A stretch of 29,117 nucleotides of DNA from Pseudonocardia sp. (GTDB taxonomy: Bacteria; Actinomycetota; Actinomycetes; Mycobacteriales; Pseudonocardiaceae), in the NCBI GenBank assembly GCA_030147065.1, contig JASLAP010000127.1, positions 1-29,117 on the forward strand. The letters are read 5' to 3'. Position 1 is the first letter of the stretch; every line of letters begins with the position of its first letter. This document shows positions 13,622-21,111 of this stretch, one piece after another. Made by a program: the position numbers and the translations under genes. Below the pieces are notes generated by a model. It was not told the origin of the DNA and searched no databases. It worked only from the letters and a program-made list of their open reading frames with translations.

Positions 13622-14997
13622 CGCTCGCCGCCGGTGACCGTCTCGTAGCGCAGCCGCGGCGGACGTTCGCCGGGCGCGACCACCGCGGCGACCGCCCCGT
13701 CGAGATCCAACGGGGCGGCCCACCAGCGCTCACCCGTGTGCGACACCGGGTACCAGGTGGCGGCGGCGGGGTCGGCCGGGCGGACCACCGGCCCGAGATC
13801 GACCCCGGGACCGGCGTCGGCACCGGCGGCCAGGGACAGGGCGCGGCGCACCGCGGCGAACCGCAACGCCGCCCGCTGCTGCTCCTCCTCCGGCTCGGCC
13901 GCGACCTCGGCCCACTCCGCGGAGGTCAGCTCCCGGGCGCAGAAGGCGTCCAGGTCCGGAATCGGGAGCAGCCGCCGCACGTCGACCCCGATCCGGTGCC
14001 GCCCCACCCCGACCAACGACACGCCCCGGTCGTGGGCCCGTGCGAACCACAGCGGGCCGGTGCCGGTGCCGTACGGGCCGTCGCCCACCGGCTCGACGGC
14101 AGCGATGCCGTAGCGGTCCAGGACGGCCCGCGGAGCTCCCCGCGTGCGCCAGAGGTGGAGCTCACCGGCATCCGGCGGGCCGGGCGGGGGGCTGTCGACG
14201 CCGTCGACGCGGTCGAGGGCGTCGGCCAGGTCGGCGAGCAGGAGCCCGGTGGTGGCCTCCGGGGAGCGCTGCAGGAACAGGTGGTCGCCCACCAGCTCGT
14301 GCAGCCGGAACCAGGAGCGGGTGTGCCGGGCCCAGCCCAGCATCACCCCGGCCGAGACCTCGTGGTCGGTCGTGCCCGCCAGCGCCACCACCGGGACCGG
14401 CAGCGGGTCGTCGTGGCGGTAGCGGTACTGCTGCAGCCACCGCAGGTCGGTGCGGAGCGCGGGCAGCACCGCGGCGCGGACCTCGGGGTCGTGGCGCACC
14501 TGCGGCGAGGTGCCGGCCCGCAGGATCAGCTGGTCGATGAAGTCGTCCTCGTCCAGGTTCGCCAGGCGGGCTATCGGTTCGGGCAGCTGCGGCGGGTGGG
14601 CGGCCCCGACGTAGAGCCGCACCGGGGCGGGCAGACCCGCCCGGAGCAGCTCACGCACGACCTCGAAGGCGAGCCGCGCCCCCATGCTGTGCCCGAAGAC
14701 GGCGTACGGCGGACGCAGGTCCGCCGCGATCCCGTGGGCGATCTCCCGGCCGGACAGGGGTGCCGCCGGGCGGCCGTCGCGGCCGGGCAGCTCGGGGGCC
14801 ACCAGCCGGACCGAAGCGGGGAAGGCGCGCTGCCAGGCCCAGAAGACCGTGGAGTCGCCCCCGGCGTAGGGCAGGCAGTAGAGCGTGCACCGCGGCGTCG
14901 CCGCCTCGTTCGCGCACGCCTGCAGGACGGCCCTCGTCGAACTCTCCACACGCCCCCCGCAGTCGAGTGATCCCCCGTACGTGCCGGCCGGGTCCAC
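13618..14997 (-). CDS. Type II thioesterase fused to a degenerate phosphopantetheinyl-transferase-like domain
   Basis: Numbering is from the GTG at 14997 (459 residues); a second GTG at 14949, after a G-rich run, is an equally possible start. Residues about 36-265 are a type II thioesterase: YCLPYAGG, nucleophile GHSMGA (Ser104), Asp211 in TTDHE and His239 in GDHLF. Such enzymes clear misprimed or stalled carrier proteins. Residues about 279-441 look like an Sfp/EntD-type transferase: an LHLW start, then GVSLVGVGRHRIGVDVRR. The usual D-x-E metal pair reads D-V-R, and the W-x-x-KEA-x-x-K helix reads FAAVRRALSLAAG, so the second metal-binding Glu and the catalytic Glu/Lys are gone. The transferase half is probably inactive, perhaps a carrier-binding module (inference). 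This is the first gene of the biosynthetic operon. Confidence 0.85.
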   Translation of the reverse strand: MDPAGTYGGSLDCGGRVESSTRAVLQACANEAATPRCTLYCLPYAGGDSTVFWAWQRAFPASVRLVAPELPGRDGRPAAPLSGREIAHGIAADLRPPYAVFGHSMGARLAFEVVRELLRAGLPAPVRLYVGAAHPPQLPEPIARLANLDEDDFIDQLILRAGTSPQVRHDPEVRAAVLPALRTDLRWLQQYRYRHDDPLPVPVVALAGTTDHEVSAGVMLGWARHTRSWFRLHELVGDHLFLQRSPEATTGLLLADLADALDRVDGVDSPPPGPPDAGELHLWRTRGAPRAVLDRYGIAAVEPVGDGPYGTGTGPLWFARAHDRGVSLVGVGRHRIGVDVRRLLPIPDLDAFCARELTSAEWAEVAAEPEEEQQRAALRFAAVRRALSLAAGADAGPGVDLGPVVRPADPAAATWYPVSHTGERWWAAPLDLDGAVAAVVAPGERPPRLRYETVTGGER

Positions 14998-15247
14998 GGC
15001 CCGGCCCCACGAAGATCGTCCGACCGGCCTCCCGAACGAGCATGCGTCCCACGGCGCGGTCGTGCAACTCCCCTCCGGGTCGGCCCGACTGCGCGCACCG
15101 GCGGCGCTGTCAGGCTGACGGCGGTATTTTCTGCAGCGCCACGTGGTATTGCGGGTCGCAACCCACGAATGCCTATCCGGGCTGGGAGGATGTGGCTCGC
15201 ATCGGTCCCCGGCAGGATGGTCACGGGCGCGGAATCGATCGACCTGA
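14998..15247. promoter_or_regulatory. Upstream region of the NRPS/PKS operon with a small inverted repeat
   Basis: No gene is seen in these 250 bases. They separate the end of the SnoaL-like gene from the first biosynthetic gene, both on the minus strand, so the operon promoter is expected here. The stretch around 15121-15175 is less G+C-rich than its surroundings. It contains a perfect inverted repeat TTGCG-GGT-CGCAA at 15149-15161, a possible operator. I could not pick a convincing -35/-10 pair. Confidence 0.4.
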
Positions 15248-15601
15248 TCATTTCTCGGGGAGTTCGACGGCGTAGGACGTGATGGTGATGAGGGTGTCGC
15301 CGTCGAATTCGTAGATGTCGCACGAGGACACGACCGAGGTCCGCCCGGTCGGGTCGACGTAGCGGCCGACCGCGTCCACCGCGACCGCGTGCTCGCCGGC
15401 CACCGAGAGGAACCGGGTGAACGTGGTCGTGGAACCGGCCGGCTCGGCGGTGGTGCGCTCGCACGCGGTGATGATCGCGTCGCGGCCCTCGAGCGTGGCC
15501 TCGCCGACCAGCACCCAGTGGGCGTCCGCAGCGAGGTGGGGGAAGGCCTCGGTGAACCGGTGGGCGGAGAAGGCCTCGGCGATGGCGGTGCTGGTGGTCA
15601 C
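15248..15601 (-). CDS. SnoaL-like / NTF2-fold protein
   Basis: This 117-residue protein has the short alpha-plus-beta layout of the SnoaL-like NTF2 fold: an N-terminal helix ending in HRFTEAFPHLAADAHWVLVG, a GRDAI stretch, then alternating strands ending in TLITITSYAVELPEK. Members of this fold are small cyclases, isomerases, hydrolases or simple binding proteins, and the sequence does not say which. The GTG start overlaps the stop of the upstream MFS gene (GTGA, 15598-15601), so the two are co-translated. Its position between an exporter and a biosynthetic operon makes a role in tailoring or handling the product possible but unproven. Confidence 0.8.
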   Translation of the reverse strand: MTTSTAIAEAFSAHRFTEAFPHLAADAHWVLVGEATLEGRDAIITACERTTAEPAGSTTTFTRFLSVAGEHAVAVDAVGRYVDPTGRTSVVSSCDIYEFDGDTLITITSYAVELPEK

Positions 15602-16812
15602 GGCACGTCCTCTCGAAAGGTGCGTTCAACGGTGTCGCGGCGCGCCAGCACGACCAGCGCGGCGAGAACGCCGGCGCCGCCGGCGACCGCGAACCCCGCG
15701 ATCGGTGAGCCGGCCTCGACCACGACGCCGGCGAGGGCGGCCCCCGCGGCCGATCCGACCGCGCTCGCGGTCGCGATCCAGGCGAAGGCCTCGGTGACCG
15801 TGCCCGCGGGCGCGGCGCCGTCGACCATGGCGTAGGCGCCGGCGAGGATCGGCGCGATCATCGCGCCGGCCACCGTGATCACCGCACCGAGCGCGACGAT
15901 GCTGCCCGCGGCCGGGACCAGCGCCAGGTGCCCGACGCCCAGCGCGGCCAGCAGCACGGCGAGGCCGGTACCGGAGCGGGCGGTGCCGCACCGGGTCGCG
16001 GCGATCCCGCCGGCGAACGACCCGACGCCCCACAGCCCCAGCAGTGCGCCCGCGGCGGCGCCGGCTCCGAGTGCGTCCGCCGCTGCCGTCGCGGCCACCT
16101 CGGTGGCGCCGAACAGCACCCCGACGCCGAGGAGCGCGAGCACCAGCGTGCGCATCGCGGCCGAGTCCAACGCCCGGCCACGGGTCGGACCGGACCCGGA
16201 CACCTCGGGTCGCGCGGGCGGCCGCCACTGCCGGGACACCGGCAGCGCGGCGAACCACACCGTCGCCGCGACCAGGACCGCAGCCAGCAGCAGCAGCGCG
16301 ACGCGCGAGTCCCAGAGCGTCGCCGCCACCAGCACGAGCGGCGGGCCGGACACCCAGGTCAGCTCGGTCGTCGTGGCGTCGGCCGCGTAGGCGCGGCGCA
16401 GCCCGTCCCCGGCCGGGACGACGACGGCGAGCAGGGTGCGCACGCAGGCCCCGACCGGTGGGGTCGCGGCCCCGAGCAGGACCGCGAGAACGACGAGCAG
16501 GGCCGTCGGGCTCCCCGTCGGCAGCACCGCGAGCGCGCCCAGCGCCCCCGAGGCGACGAGGCACGACGCGACGAGGGCGCGCGTCTGCCCGTGCCCGTCG
16601 ACGAACCGGCCGAGCAGCGGTCCGCCGACGCCCTGCGCCAGGGCCAACGCCCCGGTCACGACGCCGGCCACGGCGAACGATCCGGTGAGGCGCTGGACGT
16701 GCACGAGCACCCCGACGCTGAAGGCGGCCAACGGCAGCCGCGCGACCGTGGCGGTCGCGACCATCAGGGCGACTCCGGGGATCCGCGACCCGGTTGCTGC
16801 GGAGCTGTTCAC
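15598..16812 (-). CDS. Major facilitator superfamily transporter (probable exporter)
   Basis: About 404 residues from a GTG at 16812. Open frame extends further upstream, but it would run across the divergent promoter and has no membrane character, so the later start is preferred. The protein is almost entirely hydrophobic segments separated by short Arg/Gly turns, about 10-12 membrane spans, with an MFS-like loop after the second span (GPLLGRFVDGHGQTR). The substrate cannot be read from sequence. It is divergent from a MocR regulator at 16898 and coupled to the SnoaL-like gene downstream, so the regulator probably controls it. Export of the neighbouring NRPS/PKS product is a plausible inference only. 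Confidence 0.85.
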   Translation of the reverse strand: MNSSAATGSRIPGVALMVATATVARLPLAAFSVGVLVHVQRLTGSFAVAGVVTGALALAQGVGGPLLGRFVDGHGQTRALVASCLVASGALGALAVLPTGSPTALLVVLAVLLGAATPPVGACVRTLLAVVVPAGDGLRRAYAADATTTELTWVSGPPLVLVAATLWDSRVALLLLAAVLVAATVWFAALPVSRQWRPPARPEVSGSGPTRGRALDSAAMRTLVLALLGVGVLFGATEVAATAAADALGAGAAAGALLGLWGVGSFAGGIAATRCGTARSGTGLAVLLAALGVGHLALVPAAGSIVALGAVITVAGAMIAPILAGAYAMVDGAAPAGTVTEAFAWIATASAVGSAAGAALAGVVVEAGSPIAGFAVAGGAGVLAALVVLARRDTVERTFREDVP

Positions 16813-16897
16813 GGCTCCACACTGGCGGCCGACTGGTGCAGTGGACAGATCCAGTCCGGGCCCGGAATTCGGTACCAGTTGCGGAACGGAGCGTCCG
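16813..16897. promoter_or_regulatory. Divergent promoter/operator between MFS gene and MocR regulator
   Basis: This 85-base gap must hold promoters for both directions. It contains the repeated half-site ACTGG/CCAGT: ACTGG at 16821, ACTGGT at 16832, CCAGT at 16851 and ACCAGT at 16874, plus a near-palindrome TGGACAGATCCA at 16842-16853. MocR regulators commonly bind repeated half-sites in the gap to a divergent target gene. The regulator has a good ribosome site, GGAG at 16887-16890, seven bases before its ATG. Confidence 0.5.
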
Positions 16898-18334
16898 ATG
16901 GCGGAGCCGAGCCAGCCCTTCGACCTGCTCCTGGCCGTCTCCCGGGACCGGCGCGGCACCCTCGGCGCGCAGATCGAGGGACAGCTGCGCCGGGCGATCA
17001 GGGACGGCGCCCTGCGGGCCGGCACCCGGCTGCCGTCGACCCGCGAGCTGGCCGGCGAGCTCGGCATCTCCCGGCGCATCACCGTGGACGCCTACGCCCA
17101 GCTCGCCGCCGAGGGCTACCTGCTGTTGCGCCAGGGAGCCCGGCCGCGGGTCGCAGCCGTCGCGACGTCGGAACCGTCGCCGACCGCGGTGGCGCCGGCC
17201 GTGTCGGCGGCGCCGGAAGCCCGGCCGGTGCGCTTCGACTTCCGACCGGCGCGGCCGGACGTCTCGTCGTTCCCGCGGGCCGCCTGGAGCCGCTGCCTGC
17301 GCGAGGCGGTCACGACCATCTCGAACGACGACCTGAGCTACGGCGACGCCATCGGCGTCGAGCAGCTCCGCAGCGGCCTGGCCGACTACCTCGGCCGCGT
17401 CCGCGGGGTCGTCGCCGACCCGGCCCACGTCGTCATCACCAACGGCTACCTGCAGGGTCTCGGGCTGGTCTGCCGGACGCTCGCCCTGCGCGGAGCCCGC
17501 CGGATCGCCCTCGAGGACCCGAGCAGCGCCGAGGAACCGCTCATCGCCCGGCGCGCCGGCCTGCAGCCGGTCCGCGTTCCCGTCGACGAGCTGGGCATGC
17601 GCGTCGACCAGCTCGACCGGGCCGACGTCGACGCCGTCGTGCTGACCCCCGCCCACCAGCACCCCACCGGGGTGGTCCTCGCACCCGAGCGACGCGCGAC
17701 GCTGGTCACGTGGCTACGGGCCCGCGGCGCCACCGCCGTCGAGGACGACTACGACGCCGAGTACCGCTACGACCGACCCGCCGTCGGCGCCTTGCAGGGT
17801 CTGGACCCCGAGCGGATCGTCTACGCCGGCACCGCGAGCAAGGTGCTCGCCCCCGCGCTGCGGCTGGGCTGGTTCGTCGTCCCCGACGCGCTGCTCGACG
17901 CGGTGCGCCAGGAGAAGCTGCTCGCCGACCAGGGATCACCGCGCATCGAGCAGCTCGCGTTCGCCTCGTTCCTGGAGCGCGGCGACCTCGACCGGCACCT
18001 GCGCCGGATGCGAGCCCGCTACCACGCCCGCCGCGACCGGATGGTCGACGCGCTCGCCGCCGAGCTGCCCGAAGCCGTCGTGCGCGGCATCGCCGCGGGG
18101 CTGCACGTCACCGTCGAGCTCCCGCCCACCGACGACGAGGCCGCCATCCGCCGGGCGGCCGGCGTGCGGGGGATCGCGCTCAGCTCGATGGTCGACTACC
18201 GACCGGCGCCCACCGGTCTGCCCGCCACGCTCGTCCTCGGCTACTCGCAGATGTCCGAGAACCGCATCCGGTCCGGGATCCGGGAGCTCGCGGCCGCCGT
18301 CCGGGACACGAGACGGGACGAGGTCGCGACCTGA
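16898..18334 (+). CDS. MocR/PdxR-type GntR-family regulator with aminotransferase-like domain
   Basis: 478 residues from the ATG at 16898, chosen for its GGAG site and because the protein then opens with the regulator fold. The N-terminal winged helix (about 25-90) reads LRRAIRDGALRAGTRLPSTR and continues into ELAGELGISRR. A class I aminotransferase-like domain fills the rest: VVITNGYLQGL, TPAHQHPTG, VEDDYDAEYRY, and the PLP-lysine motif GTASKVLAPALRLGW with Lys near residue 314. Such proteins sense PLP with an amino compound and switch transcription; they seldom act as aminotransferases. It is divergent from the MFS exporter, the likely target, and probably also regulates itself. Confidence 0.92.
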   Translation: MAEPSQPFDLLLAVSRDRRGTLGAQIEGQLRRAIRDGALRAGTRLPSTRELAGELGISRRITVDAYAQLAAEGYLLLRQGARPRVAAVATSEPSPTAVAPAVSAAPEARPVRFDFRPARPDVSSFPRAAWSRCLREAVTTISNDDLSYGDAIGVEQLRSGLADYLGRVRGVVADPAHVVITNGYLQGLGLVCRTLALRGARRIALEDPSSAEEPLIARRAGLQPVRVPVDELGMRVDQLDRADVDAVVLTPAHQHPTGVVLAPERRATLVTWLRARGATAVEDDYDAEYRYDRPAVGALQGLDPERIVYAGTASKVLAPALRLGWFVVPDALLDAVRQEKLLADQGSPRIEQLAFASFLERGDLDRHLRRMRARYHARRDRMVDALAAELPEAVVRGIAAGLHVTVELPPTDDEAAIRRAAGVRGIALSSMVDYRPAPTGLPATLVLGYSQMSENRIRSGIRELAAAVRDTRRDEVAT

Positions 18335-18371
18335 CGGAGGGGCCTTCCCGGCCGGCGGCGTCGGGCACCGC

Positions 18372-18389
18372 GCAGGTGCAGGTGCAGGT
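18372..18389. repeat. Short tandem repeat, GCAGGT x3
   Basis: Three perfect copies of a hexamer lie in the 91-base gap between the convergent MocR and dihydrofolate-reductase-family genes. No clear terminator hairpin was found in this gap. Confidence 0.7.
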
Positions 18390-18425
18390 GGCGGCCGGCC
18401 AACGTGTGCAGGTAGGTCGTCGCCG

Positions 18426-19055
18426 TCAGGTGGCCCGGGGCGCGACGACCCGGTAGGTCACGTGCAGGACGGAGCTCGCGGCCCGCGCCGTCACCTGCTC
18501 GAGGTCCAGCGGCGGGACGCCGTCGAACAGCCGCGCACCGGCACCGAGCGTGAGCGGCACGATGTGCAGCCGCAGCTCGTCGACCAGGCCGGCCGCCAGG
18601 TACTGGTTGATCGTGTCGGCACCCCCGTGGATGGAGACGTCGCCGTCGCCGGCCGCCGCGCGGGCCTGCTCCAGCGCCGACCCGATCCCGTCGGTGACGA
18701 AGTGGTAGGTGGTGCAGCCGGCCATCGGCTGCGGTGCGCGCGCGTGGTGGGTGAGCACGAAGACCGGGGCGTGGAACGGGGGGTCATCGCCCCACCACCC
18801 GTTCCACGGCCGGTCCCACGGGCCGCGGACGGGGCCGAACATGTTGCGACCCATGATCACGGCGGCGGCGGCGTTGATCTGATCGACCTCGTCGCGGCTC
18901 TCGTCGTCGTCGAACATCCAGCCGTGCAGCCGGTCGCCCCAGCCGTCGCCGCCGTCCTCGCCGAACGGCTTCTCCTCCGTCTGGTTCGGGCCGGCCGCGT
19001 ACCCGTCGGCCGTGACGGTCTGGTTGACGATCACCTTGCTCCCGTGTCGGGACAC
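18426..19055 (-). CDS. Dihydrofolate reductase family protein (RibD C-terminal-like)
   Basis: 209 residues from a GTG at 19055 with a strong AGGAGGAGGAG site just upstream. The sequence fits the bacterial DHFR/RibD C-terminal reductase family: KVIVNQTVTADGYAAGP at the N terminus, INAAAAVIMGRNMFGP (the usual MGRxT/NxF turn), PVFVLTHHAR, SIHGGADTINQYLAAGLVDE and ELRLHIVPLTLGAGARLFDG. These are NADPH-binding reductases of mostly unknown substrate and are not the folate-pathway DHFR. It is the last gene of a minus-strand string and sits 18 bases after the stop of a decayed paralogue. Confidence 0.9.
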   Translation of the reverse strand: MSRHGSKVIVNQTVTADGYAAGPNQTEEKPFGEDGGDGWGDRLHGWMFDDDESRDEVDQINAAAAVIMGRNMFGPVRGPWDRPWNGWWGDDPPFHAPVFVLTHHARAPQPMAGCTTYHFVTDGIGSALEQARAAAGDGDVSIHGGADTINQYLAAGLVDELRLHIVPLTLGAGARLFDGVPPLDLEQVTARAASSVLHVTYRVVAPRAT

Positions 19056-19073
19056 GTGCTCCTCCTCCTGGGC

Positions 19074-19339
19074 TCAGGTGTGCAGGGTGGGTCGGTAGAC
19101 GAGACCGGCGGCCATCAGCGCCCGGTCAACCATCTCGGCCAGGGAGCCCGACGCGAGCACCGCCGCGGTGGCCCGGAACGTGGTGGCCCCGAAGACCATC
19201 CGCTGCTCCTGGGAGTACAGCGCGAGGCGGCGGTCGAGCAGCTCGGGCCCTGCTTGCCCCAGTAGCCGGTCCAGTCGCCGCCGGCGGCGCCGAAGCCGTC
19301 GAGGCTGGAGAAGACGTCGACGGTGTGGGTCGCGGTCAT
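19074..19339 (-). pseudogene. Decayed dihydrofolate-reductase-family gene (frameshift plus internal deletions)
   Basis: The ATG at 19339 opens MTATHTVDVFSSLDGFGA, a typical start for this family, and reads well to GYWGKQGP. Near 19244-19250 the sensible frame shifts: adding one base restores ELLDRRLALYSQEQRMVFGA, then TTFRATAAVLASG, and ends with RALMAAGLV and YRPTLHT before a stop at 19074-19076. The restored product is only about 88 residues against roughly 190 for the family, so much of the cofactor-binding middle and the stretch after RALMAAGLV are missing. The ATG overlaps the stop of the upstream gene (ATGA), showing it was once a coupled operon member. Confidence 0.8.
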
Positions 19340-19763
19340 GCCTCTCCTCCGGGCAGGCGACGGGCGACGGCGGGGATCACGATGGCCGCGGCCACGACGT
19401 GGGTGAGCATCAGGAGCACCTTCGTGCTCACGGCGGCGTCGGCCAGCACGTCCGGGACGAAGGACAGCACCGTCAGCACGACGGTGGTGCGGACCCACGC
19501 GGTCCGCGGCCGGCGGGCGAACCGGCGCAGCACGAGGCGATGACCAGGCCGAGGGCCGAGAAGATCGCCGTCATGACGGCGAACCCGGACGGGGGGATCG
19601 GCACGCCCGAGATGGCCGAGCTGATCCCGACGGCCTGGCCCGCCGCCGCGACGAGAGCGGTGGCGACCGCGGCCACGACCGCCGCGGTCACCCCCACCGT
19701 CAGCAGCGAGCCGAGCGTCGGCCCGGCCGAGGAGGTGGTGCGGGAAGTGGTGGTGCTGGACAC
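19336..19763 (-). pseudogene. DUF6069-like membrane protein gene with a frameshift
   Basis: A GTG at 19763 follows a good GGAGG site (19770-19774). The frame gives a Ser/Thr-rich head, a hydrophobic helix (TLGSLLTVGVTAAVVAAVAT), a second segment and FAVMTAIFSALGLVIA. It then loses sense near 19536-19537. One added base restores LVLRRFARRPRTAW, then a hydrophobic segment (VVLTVLSFVPDVLADAA) and a last helix (MLTHVVAAAIVIPAVA), ending at 19336. Four membrane segments with this layout match my memory of DUF6069 proteins of actinomycetes; function unknown. A single-base sequencing error would make it intact, so the call depends on the reads. Confidence 0.72.
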
Positions 19764-19858
19764 GGCATTCCTCCGATGATCTCCGACCGGCTCGGTGGCC
19801 GGTTTCCCGAACGGGCTGGTCGCCGTTCCACACGGTGGACACCGACGGCCGCTGGAAC

Positions 19859-20044
19859 TCATCGGCCGACGCGGGTGAACGTCACGTGCATGACGCCGGG
19901 TGAGGAGGTGGCCTCGACCCGGTGGTCCTGCTCCAGGCCCTCCGGCGCGTGCGGTGGTCGACCAGCCCGGGCCTCGCAGAACCGATCTTGTGACGGCCGG
20001 GCGCGCCGCACCAGGGATTCGATCTCGTCGAATCCGGACCTGGA
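19859..20044 (-). pseudogene. Unidentified C-terminal gene remnant
   Basis: Directly after the stop of the ArsR remnant, and in the same frame, a protein-like stretch reads FDEIESLVRRARPSQDRFCE, then APEGLEQDHRVEATSSPG, ending VMHVTFTRVGR before a stop at 19859-19861. There is no good start or ribosome site. The even, charged composition looks like the C-terminal end of a real protein, but I do not recognise the family. The rest of the gap to 19763 holds nothing I can name. Confidence 0.35.
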
Positions 20045-20518
20045 TCAGACGACCTCGGGAGCGCTGAGTTCGCCGCTGATCAGGGCGTCGCCGAGGGCGG
20101 CGCGCCGGTAGAGGCGCCCCGGCCACCGCGTCGTCCGGTCACGAGCCGGCTGCCGCTGAGCACGCCGAGGTGGTAGGACACGGTGGCGGGAGAGTGGCCG
20201 TCGAGCCGGCTGAGGTCCTGGGTGGTCCGGGGTTCCGCCAGGCGGAGCAGGATGGCAAGGCGGGTGCGGCCGATCAGCTGCGCGAGCCGCTCCATGTCGG
20301 CCGCCGGCGGCGTCGTCCACAGTGGCGCCGTGCCCCGGGCCGCGTAGATGGGGGTGGGGGTCCGCGGCTTCTCGGCGACGAACAGCAGGGGCCCTGGTGG
20401 GCGGTGCACGGATCAGCAGGAGCCCGTCGCGGGCCCAGTCGACGAGCACGTCGTAGGGCCGTGGCAGGCGCAGTTCGCTCCCGGTCCACGTCAGGTCGGT
20501 GCTGAGGGTCCCGAGCAT
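20045..20518 (-). pseudogene. Broken ArsR-family (winged-helix) transcriptional regulator
   Basis: Three frame segments together give one ArsR-type protein of the kind with an N-terminal DUF5937-like region. From about 20518 comes LSTDLTWTGSELRLPRPYD and VDWARDGLLLI. After a frame change near 20405-20412 comes GPLLFVAEKPRTPTPIYAARG, then the winged helix: LAQLIGRTRLAILLRLAEP, TTQDLSRLDGHSPATVSYHL, GVLSGSRLVTGRR. After another one-base loss near 20117 comes RLYRRAALGDALISGE, with a stop at 20045. The N-terminal part expected in the family is missing. It probably once controlled the genes downstream on the same strand. Confidence 0.75.
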
Positions 20519-20619
20519 GGTTGAGTTCTGAAACCCACAGGGCGGGCCCCGCGGCGGCTCGTACCGGGACCGTCCGTCGGGGGCGGAGCCGGTTTCGAGG
20601 CCGGGTTCGAGCGCAGTGC

Positions 20620-21051
20620 TCAGCCCACCGAAGTGTCCGAGGACCGCAGGCCGCGCGAGAGCCGGCGCAGGAGCTCGTCGAGCGCCTCGGTGTCCGGCCC
20701 CAGGATCTCCCAGAACTGCTCCTGCACGGCGGCCGCGGCGACGTCCCACCTGGCCAGCGCCTGCCGGCCGCGGGCCGTGGCGAAGATCAGCACCCGCCTG
20801 CGGTCCTCCTCGTCGACGCGGCGCAGCACGAGGTTGGCCGAGACCATCCGATCGACGAGCTTGGACAGCTTCGGGGCGAGCAGGAGGGCGTGCTCGGCGA
20901 CCACGTTCATCGCGCAGCCGCCCCGCTCCACGAGCAGCGACAGGATGCGCCACTGGTCGACGTCGGCCCCGGCGGCCCGCAGCGCGTCGTCGAGGCCCTG
21001 GGTCGCGGTGCGTTCGACGATCGAGAGCAGGCGCAGCAATTCGTCGCTCAC
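20620..21051 (-). CDS. MarR-family transcriptional regulator
   Basis: 143 residues from a GTG at 21051, preceded by GAGAAAGA. Open frame continues upstream but would cross the divergent sensor gene. The protein has the MarR winged-helix layout: helices LLRLLSIVERTATQGLDDAL and VDQWRILSLLVERGG, recognition region LLAPKLSKLVDRMVSANLVL, wing RVDEEDRRRVLIFATARGRQ and a C-terminal dimer helix with EQFWEILGPDTEALDELLRR. MarR proteins are usually ligand-released repressors. It is divergent from the AmiC-like sensor with only 60 bases between, and M. smegmatis acetamidase genes are also linked to a MarR-type regulator (from memory), so control of the formamidase locus is likely. Confidence 0.88.
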   Translation of the reverse strand: MSDELLRLLSIVERTATQGLDDALRAAGADVDQWRILSLLVERGGCAMNVVAEHALLLAPKLSKLVDRMVSANLVLRRVDEEDRRRVLIFATARGRQALARWDVAAAAVQEQFWEILGPDTEALDELLRRLSRGLRSSDTSVG

Positions 21052-21111
21052 TCTTTCTCGATCCTCCGAACGGAGCAGCCCGCGGGCTGCGGATGTGACT
21101 AGCGTGACCGG
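21052..21111. promoter_or_regulatory. Divergent promoter with a perfect 16-bp palindrome (candidate MarR operator)
   Basis: The 60-base gap holds GCAGCCCG-CGGGCTGC, a perfect palindrome at 21075-21090, the size and symmetry of a MarR-dimer site. A TAGCGT box at 21100-21105 fits an actinobacterial -10 (TAnnnT) and ends six bases before the sensor ATG, so that message may be leaderless; no Shine-Dalgarno is visible there. Confidence 0.5.

Noticed and set aside
13622..13723. Longer N terminus (34 codons) for the A-T-C-A-T synthetase
   Set aside because: It is Arg/Gly-rich and lies inside the upstream gene; the ATGA overlap at 13618-13621 matches the other junctions of the operon.
16436..16897. 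Upstream extension of the MocR regulator frame
   Set aside because: The added 154 codons overlap the MFS gene on the other strand and have no regulator features; the ATG at 16898 has the ribosome site.
16813..17082. Upstream extension of the MFS gene to 17082
   Set aside because: The extension is Arg/Ser-rich, not membrane-like, and covers the start of the divergent regulator and its promoter.
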